Positions 44,981-54,712 of a DNA stretch of 64,000 nucleotides are shown here, one piece after another. The stretch comes from Polaribacter sp. HaHaR_3_91 (GTDB lineage Bacteria > Bacteroidota > Bacteroidia > Flavobacteriales > Flavobacteriaceae): NCBI RefSeq assembly GCF_019278525.1, contig NZ_CP058986.1, positions 1,894,001 to 1,958,000 on the forward strand, in the 5' to 3' direction. Numbering within the stretch: position 1 is the stretch's first letter; every line of letters begins with the position of its first letter. The notes under the pieces are model-generated. The model was not told the origin of the DNA, did not search any database, and worked only from the letters and a program-made list of their open reading frames with translations. The position numbers and the translations under genes were made by a program.

Positions 44981-46660
44981 ATGAAAAAACTTAAAAATAT
45001 TTATATAATCTTATTTTCTTTAATGACAGTACTTTATGGCTGTCAAGAGAATGAGCACGAATTTGGAGAAATTGTTTCACCAACAGACATCGTCATTACT
45101 GCAGAAATTGTAGGTGCAGATGTAGACAACCCTTATGGAGACGGAAGCGGTTCTGTAAATTTTACAGCTACTGCTGCCAATGCTTCTTCTTATGTATATT
45201 ATTTTGACGGAGTTGCAGAAGCAGCACCTTCAGGAATCTTCACAAATAGATTTTCTAAAGTAGGTGTAAACTTGTATACAGTTGTTGTAAAAGCAAATGG
45301 TACAGGTGGGATTTCATCAACAAAAACAATAGATGTAGAAGTTTATAGTTCTTTTTCTGATGTTGATGCAGAAAACTTTTTAAGTGGTGCCAATGTTGGT
45401 GACAGTAAAAAATGGTATTGGCAAGCAGATGTGGCTGTTCATGTAGGTATGGGACCAGCTACAGATGATTATGGAAATGGAGAGTTTGCTTACGAAGCTT
45501 GGTGGAATGGAATTAAAGCATGGGATGATGAAAAATCTTGTATGTATGATAATGAGTTTGTATTTACAAGAACAGCAACCGGACTTACTTTTGAACAAAC
45601 TGTTGGACCTGCTTTTGTGCCAGGAACGTATGCAGGTGTATTAGGTGTAAATGGAGATCAATGTCATGATGAAACTGTAGTAACAACAATGTTTGGAACT
45701 AAAAATGTTTCTTTTGGACCTTCAACATCTAAAGCAGGTACAGAAGGTTCTTATAACAATGTGGAATACAGAGGTACTGAATTTGAAATTTCTGATGGTG
45801 GATTTATGGGATGGTATGTAGGTGCTAGTACGTATGATATTATTTCGATTTCTAATGATGAAATGATTGTTAGAATTATAGAAAATTCAAATTCTGGTAG
45901 TGGTGCAGCTTGGTATCATAAATTTACATCAACTAAACCTGTAGAAGGAGCAAGTACTCCAGATTATACCTACAATAATTTAGTATGGGAAGATGATTTT
46001 AATACAGATGGAGCACCAGATGCAGCAAACTGGACTTACGACCTCGGTGCAGGTGGTTGGGGTAATGGAGAATTACAAACTTATACCAATACAACAGAAA
46101 ATGCCAAGGTAGAAGGTGGTTCTTTAATTATTACAGCAAAAGCTGATGGTAGTGGAGGTTATACTTCTGCTAGGTTAAAATCTCAAGGATTGTATAAATT
46201 TAAATACGGTAGAGTTGAGGTAAAAGCAAAGTTACCAGCTGCGGCAGGTACTTGGCCAGCAATTTGGATGTTGGGTTCTAACTTTCCAACTGTAGGGTGG
46301 CCTCTATGTGGTGAAATGGATATTATGGAACAGACAGGTGCAGATAAAAATACGTCTTTAGGTACTTTACATTGGTTAGATAGTGCTAGTTCTACCAACG
46401 CAAGTTATGGTGAAACAACTTCTGTTTCTAACGCATCTTCAGAATTCCATTTATATACTTTAGAATGGTCGGAAGAAAAAGTAAAAATATATGTAGATGA
46501 TGTTCCTTTTTATGAGTTAACAAACAATGCAGATTTACCATTTAATGCAGATTTCTTCTTAATTCTTAATGTAGCAATGGGAGGTTCACTTGGAGGAAGT
46601 GTAGACGATGGATTTACAGAAGATACTATGGAAATAGATTATGTAAAAGTATTTCAATAA
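44981..46660 (+). CDS. GH16 endo-beta-1,3-glucanase (laminarinase-type) lipoprotein
   Basis: The ATG at 44981 is chosen because it directly precedes the lipoprotein signal (LYGC, Cys21); an upstream ATG at 44951 would overlap the previous gene. The 559-residue product has a PKD-like domain, a middle domain (about 115-325), and a C-terminal GH16 jelly roll (about 330-559). Its catalytic motif EMDIME lies at residues 445-450, with nucleophile Glu445 and acid/base Glu450, of the beta-bulge type seen in laminarinases. It would cut beta-1,3-glucan outside the cell. A terminator follows. Confidence 0.92.
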   Translation: MKKLKNIYIILFSLMTVLYGCQENEHEFGEIVSPTDIVITAEIVGADVDNPYGDGSGSVNFTATAANASSYVYYFDGVAEAAPSGIFTNRFSKVGVNLYTVVVKANGTGGISSTKTIDVEVYSSFSDVDAENFLSGANVGDSKKWYWQADVAVHVGMGPATDDYGNGEFAYEAWWNGIKAWDDEKSCMYDNEFVFTRTATGLTFEQTVGPAFVPGTYAGVLGVNGDQCHDETVVTTMFGTKNVSFGPSTSKAGTEGSYNNVEYRGTEFEISDGGFMGWYVGASTYDIISISNDEMIVRIIENSNSGSGAAWYHKFTSTKPVEGASTPDYTYNNLVWEDDFNTDGAPDAANWTYDLGAGGWGNGELQTYTNTTENAKVEGGSLIITAKADGSGGYTSARLKSQGLYKFKYGRVEVKAKLPAAAGTWPAIWMLGSNFPTVGWPLCGEMDIMEQTGADKNTSLGTLHWLDSASSTNASYGETTSVSNASSEFHLYTLEWSEEKVKIYVDDVPFYELTNNADLPFNADFFLILNVAMGGSLGGSVDDGFTEDTMEIDYVKVFQ

Positions 46661-46679
46661 TATTATTGGGTTATTTTTT

Positions 46680-46714
46680 AATAAGGTCAGTTTTATATGG
46701 CTGGCCTTATTTTT
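46680..46714 (+). terminator. Terminator after GH16
   Basis: AATAAGGTCAG pairs with CTGGCCTTATT (10 of 11, one G-T pair) around a 10-base loop, followed by T5. It probably gives stepped expression between the susCD-GH16 part and the downstream enzymes. Confidence 0.8.
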
Positions 46715-46765
46715 CTATATTTTTATAACTACAATACTTTAAAATTTATGTCAAAGTTGATATTT

Positions 46766-48025
46766 ATGAAATATATTTTCTTACCAATTATACTATTAGT
46801 TTTTATTTTAAATTCTTGTGATACAAAAACAGATAAAGTATCTATCTTAAAGAATAAGCAAGGAATGAAATTAGTTGTAAATGGAGAAGATTTTATAATT
46901 AATGGTATGAATTGGGATTATTTTCCGATTGGTACAAATTTTTCTTACAGTTTATGGGAGCAATCAGATGCGTTTATAAAAACGGCATTAGATGCAGAAA
47001 TGAATTTATTGAAAGAAATGGGCGTTAATACAATTCGTGTTTATGAAGGTATTCAACCCAAATGGATTACTTATATCTATAAAGAGTATGGTATTTACAC
47101 TATGTTAAATCATTCTTTTGGTAGATATGGTGTTGCTATAAATGGAAATTGGAAACAAGAAACAGACTACAGTAATGCTAAGGCACAACAAAGCTTGCTA
47201 ACAGAGGTTAGTGAAATGGCAGAAACATATAAAAATACTCCTGGATTATTATTATTCCTTTTAGGTAATGAAAATAACTTCGGACTTTTTTGGGCAGGAT
47301 CAGAAACAGAAGATTTTCCTGAAGGAGAGTCTGAAAAAAATGAGATAGGAGAGTTAAGAGGTAGAGCAATGTATAAGTTAATGAATGAAGCTGCCATTAA
47401 AATGAAGGAGATAGATAAAAATCACCCGGTTGCTATTTGTAATGGAGATGATTTGTATATAGATATCATTGCAGAAGAATGTACAGACGTAGATATTTAT
47501 GGAACAAACATGTATCGAGGTAAATCTTTTGGAGATGCTTTTGAAAGAGCTAAAAAAACATTGGATATGCCCATATTATTTACAGAATTTGGAGCTGATG
47601 CTTTTAACTCAATAACGCTAAAGGAAGATCAAAAAATGCAAGCCTATTACATGTTAGAAAATTGGAAAGAGATTTATGAAAATGTTTCGGGTTTAGAAAA
47701 GGCAGGAAATGCTATTGGGGGGTTTACGTTTCAATTTAGTGATGGCTGGTGGAAACTTGGACAAACAACAAACTTACATATTCATGATAACCAAGCTTCT
47801 TGGGCAAATGGAGGATACGCTTTAGATTATATAAAAGGAGCCAATAATATGAGTGAGGAGTGGTTTGGTATTTGTGCAAAAGGACCAACTGATACAAAAG
47901 GTTTTTATACGTTAACACCAAGAGCTGCTTATTTTGCTTTACAAAAAGCACACCAATTAAATCCCTATGCAAAAGGGATTACAACAGATTTAATTTCTAA
48001 ACATTTTAGAAAAATTAAAATTTAA
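46766..48025 (+). CDS. Clan GH-A glycoside hydrolase lipoprotein
   Basis: The ATG at 46766 precedes a lipoprotein signal (ILNSC, Cys18). Frames starting at 46697 lie in the terminator and are rejected. The 419-residue TIM-barrel enzyme starts with FIINGMNWDYFPIG and LLKEMGVNTIRVYEG. Glu169 in LGNENNFG is the likely acid/base and Glu274 in LFTEFGADAF the likely nucleophile. The pattern resembles GH2/GH5-like barrels, but I cannot assign a family. Its place in a beta-glucan locus suggests a beta-glucanase or transglycosylase. Confidence 0.82.
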   Translation: MKYIFLPIILLVFILNSCDTKTDKVSILKNKQGMKLVVNGEDFIINGMNWDYFPIGTNFSYSLWEQSDAFIKTALDAEMNLLKEMGVNTIRVYEGIQPKWITYIYKEYGIYTMLNHSFGRYGVAINGNWKQETDYSNAKAQQSLLTEVSEMAETYKNTPGLLLFLLGNENNFGLFWAGSETEDFPEGESEKNEIGELRGRAMYKLMNEAAIKMKEIDKNHPVAICNGDDLYIDIIAEECTDVDIYGTNMYRGKSFGDAFERAKKTLDMPILFTEFGADAFNSITLKEDQKMQAYYMLENWKEIYENVSGLEKAGNAIGGFTFQFSDGWWKLGQTTNLHIHDNQASWANGGYALDYIKGANNMSEEWFGICAKGPTDTKGFYTLTPRAAYFALQKAHQLNPYAKGITTDLISKHFRKIKI

Positions 48026-48134
48026 TAGCTTTTAGCTAATTAATAACAAAAACGTACAAGGTTAAAAAAGCCTTACAGGATAAATAAATAACAACTTCTT
48101 TAATTAAGAATAAGAGGTTAAAAAAATAATTTTG

Positions 48135-51100
48135 ATGACAAAAAAAACTGTTTTTTTAGGAAATAATAAGGCCGAGTTTAAAACACAAGAGGTAAAAGGG
48201 GAAATGATCAACTTCGAAAATGAAGTATATTATAAAATTTCGAATAGTAATGAAATGAGACCTTTTTTTATGAGTATTGTTTCAGACTCTAATCATTGGA
48301 TGTTTATTTCTAGTAATGGAGGTTTATCTGCTGGTAGAAAAAATAGTGAATACTCACTTTTTCCTTATTATACAGATGATAAAATTACAGAATCTGCAGA
48401 TGTAACTGGTAGTAAATCTATTTTTCAAGTTTCAAAAAACGGAAATATATATTTATGGGAACCTTTTTCTCAAAGACAAATAGGGTTATATAAAACAAAA
48501 CAAAACTTATATAAAAACAGTTTTGGAAATAAAGTTGTTTTCGAAGAAATTAATGAAGATTTAGGAGTTACTTTTAGATATCAATGGAGTTCTTCTGATA
48601 AATTCGGATTTGTAAAAAAATCAACTTTAATAAATAATTCTTCAGATAAAACAGTTGTTACGTTTTTAGATGGTTTACAGAATATTTTACCTTCGGATGT
48701 AGAAACAGACTTACAAAATTCTAGAAGTAATTTAGTAGATGCTTATAAAAAGAGCGAACTGCAAGTAGAAGCTGGTTTAGGTATTTATGCATTAAGTGCT
48801 ATTATTGTTGATAAAGCAGAACCTAGTGAAGCTTTAAAAGCAAATATAGTTTGGTCTTTAGGTGTTAAGAATCCTACGTATTTGTTATCATCATTACAAT
48901 TAGATAATTTTAGAAGAGGTATAGAATTACAGCAAGAGGTGGCAATTAAAGCCGAAAAAGGAGCTTATTTTATTAGTGCAGAGGTAACTTTAGAAGCAGA
49001 TGAAACGAAAGAATGGATTTTTATAGCCAATGTGAATCAAACTATTGGAGATATTCAAAGAGTTTCTAAAGCAATAAAGGATGATGAAAATTTATCAGAA
49101 ATTATTCATAAAGATATAGCATTAGGAACAAAAAAGTTAATTGATTTAACAGGTGCAGCAGATGGTTTGCAAGTATCTAACGATGCTTTGGTAAACACAA
49201 GACACTTTGCAAATACACTTTTCAATTTAATGAGAGGTGGTACTTTTGATGATGATTATAAAATTGAAAAAGATGACTTTATAAAATATATTGGTAAGGC
49301 AAATAAAAAAGTTTTAAAATTAAAAGAGGCTGTTTTAAATGAGTTACCAGAATTATTTACACTAGATACCATTATAGCTATTGCAGAGAAAGATGAAGAT
49401 AAAAACTTTAAAAGACTTTGTTTCGAATATTTACCATTAAAATTTAGTAGAAGACATGGAGACCCAAGTAGACCTTGGAATAAGTTTTCTATCAACACAA
49501 AAAATGAAATTGACGGTTCTAAAGTTTTAGATTATGAAGGTAATTGGCGTGATATTTTTCAGAACTGGGAAACATTAGCACATTCATATCCAGAGTTTAT
49601 AGAAAGCATGATTCATAAGTTTTTAAACGCCACAACTTTTGATGGTTACAATCCTTATAGAGTTACAAAAGATGGTTTCGATTGGGAGGTTATTGAAGAG
49701 AATGATCCTTGGTCTTATATTGGATATTGGGGAGATCATCAAATTATTTACTTATTAAAATTCTTAGAATTTATAGAGAATCACTATCCAAATCAATTAG
49801 AAAAACGTTTTTCTGAAGCTGTTTTTGTATACGCAAATGTGCCTTATAGAATTAAAAAGTATGATGACATTCTAAAAAATCCTAAAGATACTATTGATTT
49901 TGATTTTGAAGAGCAAGAAAATATAGAAAAAAGAAGAGAAAGACTAGGTGCTGATGGTGCTTTATTAAGGGATGAAAACTACTTTATTTATAAAGTAAAT
50001 TTAATTGAAAAATTATTAGCTACAGTTTTAGCAAAAGTTTCTAATTTTATTCCTGAAGGTGGAATTTGGATGAATACACAAAGACCAGAATGGAATGATG
50101 CAAACAACGCTTTGGTAGGAAATGGTGTTTCTATGGTAACACTAAATTACTTGAATCGTTTTTTAAACTTCTTTGATAAAGTAGTTTCAAAATCAGATAC
50201 TGAGCAATTTGAGATTTCATCAGAATTATCAACTTTCTTTAATGAGGTAGTTGCTACGCTTAAAGAAAATAAAAATATTCTTGAAGGAAAAGTATCTGAT
50301 AAGAATAGAAAAGTTGTTTTAGACGGATTGGGTTCTGCAGCAAGTACTTATAGAAGTACTGTTTATGAGGTTGGTTTTTCTAGTGATAAAACAATGCTAT
50401 CTAAAGCAGGTCTTTTAGAATTTTTATCAGTTACAAAACAATATTTAGAGCATACTATAAAAGCCAATAAGCGTTCAGATAATTTATACCATTCTTATAA
50501 TTTAATGACTATTGAAAATGATGCAGAAGTGTCTGTTTCTTATCTATCTGAAATGTTAGAAGGTCAAGTTGCTGTATTAAGTTCTGGGTATTTATCGCCA
50601 AAAGAAGCTTTAAAAGTTTTAGACGGAATGAAAGCTAGTGCGCTTTTTAGAGAAGATCAATACAGTTATATTTTATATCCAAATAAAGAATTACCAAGTT
50701 TTGATGAGAAAAACGTAATTCCGAAAGCTTCGGTAGACGGTTCTCAATTATTATCAAAATTAATTGCAGATAACAATACACAAATTATCAATAAAGATGT
50801 TTTAGGTAACTATCATTTCAATGCCAACTTTAACAATGCAAATAGTTTAAAAGCAACTTTTGAAAGTTTACCAGAAGTATATGCCGATTTAGTAGAAAAA
50901 GAAGCTGATTTATTAGCTACTATTTTCGAAGAAGTTTTTAACCACAAGGCATTTACAGGTCGTTCTGGAACTTTCTTTGGTTATGAAGGTTTGGGGTCTA
51001 TTTATTGGCACATGGTTTCTAAATTATTATTGGCAGTGCAAGAAAATTGTTTATTAGCCATAAAAAATAATGAAGATGAAGCTGTAATTGGTCAGTTATT

Positions 51101-51593
51101 AGATCATTATTATGAAATTCAGGCAGGAATTGGAGTGCATAAATCTCCTCAATTATATGGTGCCTTTCCTACAGATCCATATTCTCATACACCAGCAGGA
51201 AAAGGTGCGCAACAACCAGGAATGACAGGTCAGGTAAAAGAAGATGTGTTAAGTAGAATAGGGGAGTTGGGTGTTTTTGTTAAAGATGGAAAAATCAACT
51301 TTAATCCAAGATTATTAAAAGGAAGTGAGTTTGTAGAAACTGCTAAGGTTTTTAAATATAATGCAATTAATAAAGAACCAAAATTTATCAATTTAGAAAA
51401 AGGTACTCTTTGTTTTACTTATTGTCAAGTACCAATTATTTATAAAAACACAGGAGGTGAAGGTGTTACAATCTTTTTTACAAATACAGAAACAGTCACA
51501 TCAGAAAGCTTAATTCTTAATACGACTATTTCAAAAAAGATGTTTGAGAGAACAGGAGAAATAGATCGTATAGAAGTTGCTATTAAAAAATAA
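48135..51593 (+). CDS. GH149-like beta-1,3-glucan phosphorylase
   Basis: The 1152-residue product has no signal peptide, so it is cytosolic. Start is the ATG at 48135 (a TTG one codon earlier is possible). Length and layout match the GH149/GH94 phosphorylase group: an N-terminal beta-sandwich (FFMSIVSDSNHWMFISSNGG), an alpha/alpha-barrel with PEWNDANNALVGNGVS (Asp655 as probable catalytic acid), and a late SPQLYGAFPTDPYSHTPAGKG segment. Such enzymes split beta-1,3-glucooligosaccharides with phosphate to glucose-1-phosphate. It is the only intracellular enzyme of the locus and pairs logically with the GPH symporter. Confidence 0.85.
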   Translation: MTKKTVFLGNNKAEFKTQEVKGEMINFENEVYYKISNSNEMRPFFMSIVSDSNHWMFISSNGGLSAGRKNSEYSLFPYYTDDKITESADVTGSKSIFQVSKNGNIYLWEPFSQRQIGLYKTKQNLYKNSFGNKVVFEEINEDLGVTFRYQWSSSDKFGFVKKSTLINNSSDKTVVTFLDGLQNILPSDVETDLQNSRSNLVDAYKKSELQVEAGLGIYALSAIIVDKAEPSEALKANIVWSLGVKNPTYLLSSLQLDNFRRGIELQQEVAIKAEKGAYFISAEVTLEADETKEWIFIANVNQTIGDIQRVSKAIKDDENLSEIIHKDIALGTKKLIDLTGAADGLQVSNDALVNTRHFANTLFNLMRGGTFDDDYKIEKDDFIKYIGKANKKVLKLKEAVLNELPELFTLDTIIAIAEKDEDKNFKRLCFEYLPLKFSRRHGDPSRPWNKFSINTKNEIDGSKVLDYEGNWRDIFQNWETLAHSYPEFIESMIHKFLNATTFDGYNPYRVTKDGFDWEVIEENDPWSYIGYWGDHQIIYLLKFLEFIENHYPNQLEKRFSEAVFVYANVPYRIKKYDDILKNPKDTIDFDFEEQENIEKRRERLGADGALLRDENYFIYKVNLIEKLLATVLAKVSNFIPEGGIWMNTQRPEWNDANNALVGNGVSMVTLNYLNRFLNFFDKVVSKSDTEQFEISSELSTFFNEVVATLKENKNILEGKVSDKNRKVVLDGLGSAASTYRSTVYEVGFSSDKTMLSKAGLLEFLSVTKQYLEHTIKANKRSDNLYHSYNLMTIENDAEVSVSYLSEMLEGQVAVLSSGYLSPKEALKVLDGMKASALFREDQYSYILYPNKELPSFDEKNVIPKASVDGSQLLSKLIADNNTQIINKDVLGNYHFNANFNNANSLKATFESLPEVYADLVEKEADLLATIFEEVFNHKAFTGRSGTFFGYEGLGSIYWHMVSKLLLAVQENCLLAIKNNEDEAVIGQLLDHYYEIQAGIGVHKSPQLYGAFPTDPYSHTPAGKGAQQPGMTGQVKEDVLSRIGELGVFVKDGKINFNPRLLKGSEFVETAKVFKYNAINKEPKFINLEKGTLCFTYCQVPIIYKNTGGEGVTIFFTNTETVTSESLILNTTISKKMFERTGEIDRIEVAIKK

Positions 51594-51623
51594 TTTAAAG
51601 AAGTATTTAAAATTATAATGTAT

Positions 51624-51661
51624 TACGCATCTGCAAGGTCTTTTTACTTTGTAGGTGTGTA
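51624..51661 (+). other. Hairpin before the first GH30 gene
   Basis: TACGCATCTGCAA pairs with TTGTAGGTGTGTA over 13 bp when three G-T pairs are allowed. It covers the in-frame GTG at 51655, which argues against that codon as start. Confidence 0.45.
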
Positions 51662-51687
51662 ACATTAGAAAAAAATATAGAAAGAAT

Positions 51688-53319
51688 ATGTTTAGTATCA
51701 AAAATAGAAGAGAAAATGATAAAGGAGAGAGTACTCAATCTGATTTTCTAAAGATTACTTGGTTACAATTTCTGGTTATGTCTATATTACTTGCGAGCTG
51801 CTCACAAAAAAGTGCTTATCAAGATTACGTATCAGATGTGTATCAAACATCTCAAGCTGGAGATAACCTAAAATTAATAGCAAGTGATGTTGCTAAGACA
51901 ACTTCTTCTGAAGTAAAGAAAGTAAGAATAGAGCTTCTTCCTAATCAAGAATTTCAAAAGTATTACGGTTTTGGAGCTTCATTTACAGAGTCCTCTGCAT
52001 GGAATTTAGCTACAATTCCGGTTGAATTACGTAAAAATGTTTTGACCAAACTTTTTAGTCCTACAGAAGGTGCAGGATTCACCCTTACACGAACACACAT
52101 TAATAGCAGTGATTATTCAAACACGCACTATACGTATATTGAAGAGGGAGATGAAGATCTTTCAACATTCAGTATTCAAGAAGATATGAAAGGGTTTTCT
52201 GGTGATGAAAATGATCAGGTACGTGGTATTGAATTGATAGATCCAAATTATGATATTATCCCAATGATTTTAGAAGCATCTAGCATTCCTGGTGCAGATT
52301 TTAAAATTATTGCTTCGCCTTGGAGTCCTCCATCGTGGATGAAAATAGGAGAAACAGCTAAAATGACTAACGGTACGTTACTTCCTAAATATTATGGTCT
52401 GTGGGCTAAATATTTATCAAAATATGTAAGTGCTTATAAAGAAAAAGGGATTACTCTTTGGGGGCTAACACCACAGAATGAACCACTACATGCTCATGAT
52501 GCAGCATGGGATAGTAATGGGTTTACTCCTGAACAAGGTAGAGATTTTTTAAGAGACCATCTTGGTCCTCAACTTGTAAAAGATGGCCATCTTAAACTTG
52601 ATGATTTGGATGCTGGATTACGCGTATTGATTTATGATCATAATAAATCTACAATGAATGATTATGTTGCAGCAACCTACCGAGATCCTGAAGCATCTAA
52701 ATATGCTTGGGGAACTGCTTTTCATTGGTATACAAATTCTGAATTAAAAGAAAATAATTGGTATTCGAATGAATTAGCTGAGTTAGAAAAAACTTGGCCT
52801 AATAAAGGGATGATTCATACGGAATCAAGTATAGATATTGATGCTAATGACCCGATTGGGCAATATTGGAGAGCAAGTACAGACTATGCAGGTACTTTTG
52901 TTCCTTTCGAGACGTATGCTTACGATATTATTACAGATTTAAATCATGGAACTCAAGGTTACATTGAATGGTGTAGTATTCTTAGCAACAAAGGACAACC
53001 AAATCCTTACGACAACTTTAATAGTGCTCCGGTACTTATTAATCCTGTTAGTGATGAGGTAACATACACGCCACTTTATTACTTGCTTAGTCACTTTAGT
53101 AAGTTCATTCGCCCTGATGCACATAGAATAGGTGTAAAAGGAGAAGAGGTAGATGGATTGATATACACTGCTGCTAAAAATTCTGATGGTTCAATTGCTG
53201 TTGTTATTTTTAACAAAAATGAAGAAATTAAAGAAGTATCAATTGCATTAGAAACAAAGACTTTTACATCGAGAATTGCACCTAGATCTGTTCAAACTAT
53301 TCATTTACGTAGTAAGTAA
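51688..53319 (+). CDS. GH30 glycoside hydrolase, probable lipoprotein
   Basis: The frame opens with GTG at 51655, but ATG at 51688 is preferred because the earlier codon lies in a hairpin. The 543-residue product has an unusually long hydrophilic leader before the lipobox LLASC. The GH30 fold follows, with YYGFGASFTESSAW, FKIIASPWSPPSWMK, acid/base Glu265 in TPQNEP and nucleophile Glu379 in IHTES. GH30 enzymes here probably remove or cut beta-1,6-linked glucose branches. Its codon use (more CTT, CGN and ACG codons) differs from its neighbours, and it differs clearly from the second GH30. Confidence 0.9.
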   Translation: MFSIKNRRENDKGESTQSDFLKITWLQFLVMSILLASCSQKSAYQDYVSDVYQTSQAGDNLKLIASDVAKTTSSEVKKVRIELLPNQEFQKYYGFGASFTESSAWNLATIPVELRKNVLTKLFSPTEGAGFTLTRTHINSSDYSNTHYTYIEEGDEDLSTFSIQEDMKGFSGDENDQVRGIELIDPNYDIIPMILEASSIPGADFKIIASPWSPPSWMKIGETAKMTNGTLLPKYYGLWAKYLSKYVSAYKEKGITLWGLTPQNEPLHAHDAAWDSNGFTPEQGRDFLRDHLGPQLVKDGHLKLDDLDAGLRVLIYDHNKSTMNDYVAATYRDPEASKYAWGTAFHWYTNSELKENNWYSNELAELEKTWPNKGMIHTESSIDIDANDPIGQYWRASTDYAGTFVPFETYAYDIITDLNHGTQGYIEWCSILSNKGQPNPYDNFNSAPVLINPVSDEVTYTPLYYLLSHFSKFIRPDAHRIGVKGEEVDGLIYTAAKNSDGSIAVVIFNKNEEIKEVSIALETKTFTSRIAPRSVQTIHLRSK

Positions 53320-53327
53320 AGAAATCA

Positions 53328-53358
53328 GAAACATAGCATTAGCTAAGTGCTATGTTTC
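53328..53358 (+). other. Perfect hairpin after the first GH30 gene
   Basis: GAAACATAGCA and TGCTATGTTTC form a perfect 11-bp stem around a 9-base loop, 8 bases after the stop. No T-run follows, so termination would be weak. Confidence 0.6.
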
Positions 53359-53432
53359 ATTAGAAATATTAGATAATAAAGATATTCAAAGTTTCAGCTT
53401 TGGAGTATAAATAGCATTTAATCATCAAAAAT

Positions 53433-54701
53433 ATGAATTCAATTTTTAAAATATCTTTTGTAATTATTATGTTAATTTTTGGTGTTGGTTGTAATTCTAA
53501 AACAGCAATTAAAGATAAGAATCTTACTGCAGAACATATTTTAGGAAATCCTGATTATTTAGCAATTTCCTATGGAGGTTATAGAGGAAAATCAAGAGAA
53601 GATAATCAGCCAACAATTCTTCAACTAAAAGAAGATTTAAAGTTGATGCACGCAATGGGGATTCGTATTTTAAGAACCTATAACGTACAACCAAAATTGC
53701 CACATGCTGCAAATGTTTTAGAAGCCATTCATCAACTTAAAAAAGAAGATGCCAATTTTGAAATGTATGTAATGTTGGGTGCTTGGATAGATTGTTTAAA
53801 TGCATGGACAGACAAAGAGCCAAATCATAATCTTGAAAGTCCAGAAAATGAAGGAGAAATAGCAAGAGCTGTAGCCTTGGCAAATAAATACCCAGACATT
53901 GTAAAAGTAATAGCTGTTGGTAATGAAGCAATGGTAAAATGGGCGGCAAGTTATTTTGTGCAACCGAATGTGATTTTAAAATGGGTAAATTATCTTCAGA
54001 ATTTAAAGAAAAAGGGAGAGTTGTCTAAAGATGTTTGGATTACAAGTTCAGACGATTTTTCTTGTTGGGGTGGCGGAGATTCTTTGTATCACACTAAAGA
54101 TTTAGAAGATTTAATAAAAGCGGTAGATTATATTTCAACACATACATATCCATATCATAATTCTCACCACAATTCAGAATTTTGGAAAGTACCCGATAAT
54201 GAGTTTCATTTATCAGACAAAGATAAAATTGATGCAGCCATGTTAAGGTCTAAAAAATTTGCCATAAAGCAATATAATGCTGTAAAAAGCTATATGAAAA
54301 GTTTGGGAGTAAACAAACCTATTCATATTGGTGAAACAGGTTGGTCAACTATTTCTAACGGATATTATGGTGTAAACGGTTCTAGGGCTAGTGATGAATA
54401 TAAGCAAGGATTGTATTACAATCATCTTAGAGAATGGACGAATAAAGAAGGTATTTCTTGTTTCTATTTTGAAGCTTTTGATGAACAATGGAAAGATGTG
54501 GAAAACCCAAATGGATCGGAAAATCACTTTGGATTGATCAACCTAAAAGGAGAAGCAAAATTCCCAATTTGGAATTTAGTTGACAAAGGTGTTTTTAACG
54601 GATTAACAAGAGGAGGAAAGTCAATTACAAAAACATATAATGGAAATAAAGAAGCATTAATGAATGATGTTTTGGTTCCGAATACAGAGTATAATAGATA
54701 A
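53433..54701 (+). CDS. GH17 family beta-1,3-glucanase-type lipoprotein
   Basis: The 422-residue lipoprotein (GVGC) carries the GH17 pattern. AISYGGYRG opens the barrel, IAVGNEAMV holds acid/base Glu165, HIGETGWST holds nucleophile Glu301, and FYFEAFDEQWK closes it. GH17 enzymes act on beta-1,3-glucan as endo- or exo-enzymes or transglycosylases. It is 11 bases ahead of the second GH30 and should be co-transcribed with it and the symporter gene. Confidence 0.92.
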   Translation: MNSIFKISFVIIMLIFGVGCNSKTAIKDKNLTAEHILGNPDYLAISYGGYRGKSREDNQPTILQLKEDLKLMHAMGIRILRTYNVQPKLPHAANVLEAIHQLKKEDANFEMYVMLGAWIDCLNAWTDKEPNHNLESPENEGEIARAVALANKYPDIVKVIAVGNEAMVKWAASYFVQPNVILKWVNYLQNLKKKGELSKDVWITSSDDFSCWGGGDSLYHTKDLEDLIKAVDYISTHTYPYHNSHHNSEFWKVPDNEFHLSDKDKIDAAMLRSKKFAIKQYNAVKSYMKSLGVNKPIHIGETGWSTISNGYYGVNGSRASDEYKQGLYYNHLREWTNKEGISCFYFEAFDEQWKDVENPNGSENHFGLINLKGEAKFPIWNLVDKGVFNGLTRGGKSITKTYNGNKEALMNDVLVPNTEYNR

Positions 54702-54712
54702 AAATAATAAAA

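Noticed and set aside
46697..46765. Upstream start for the clan GH-A lipoprotein
   Set aside because: The codon lies in the loop and stem of the GH16 terminator and would place 23 extra residues before the lipoprotein signal.
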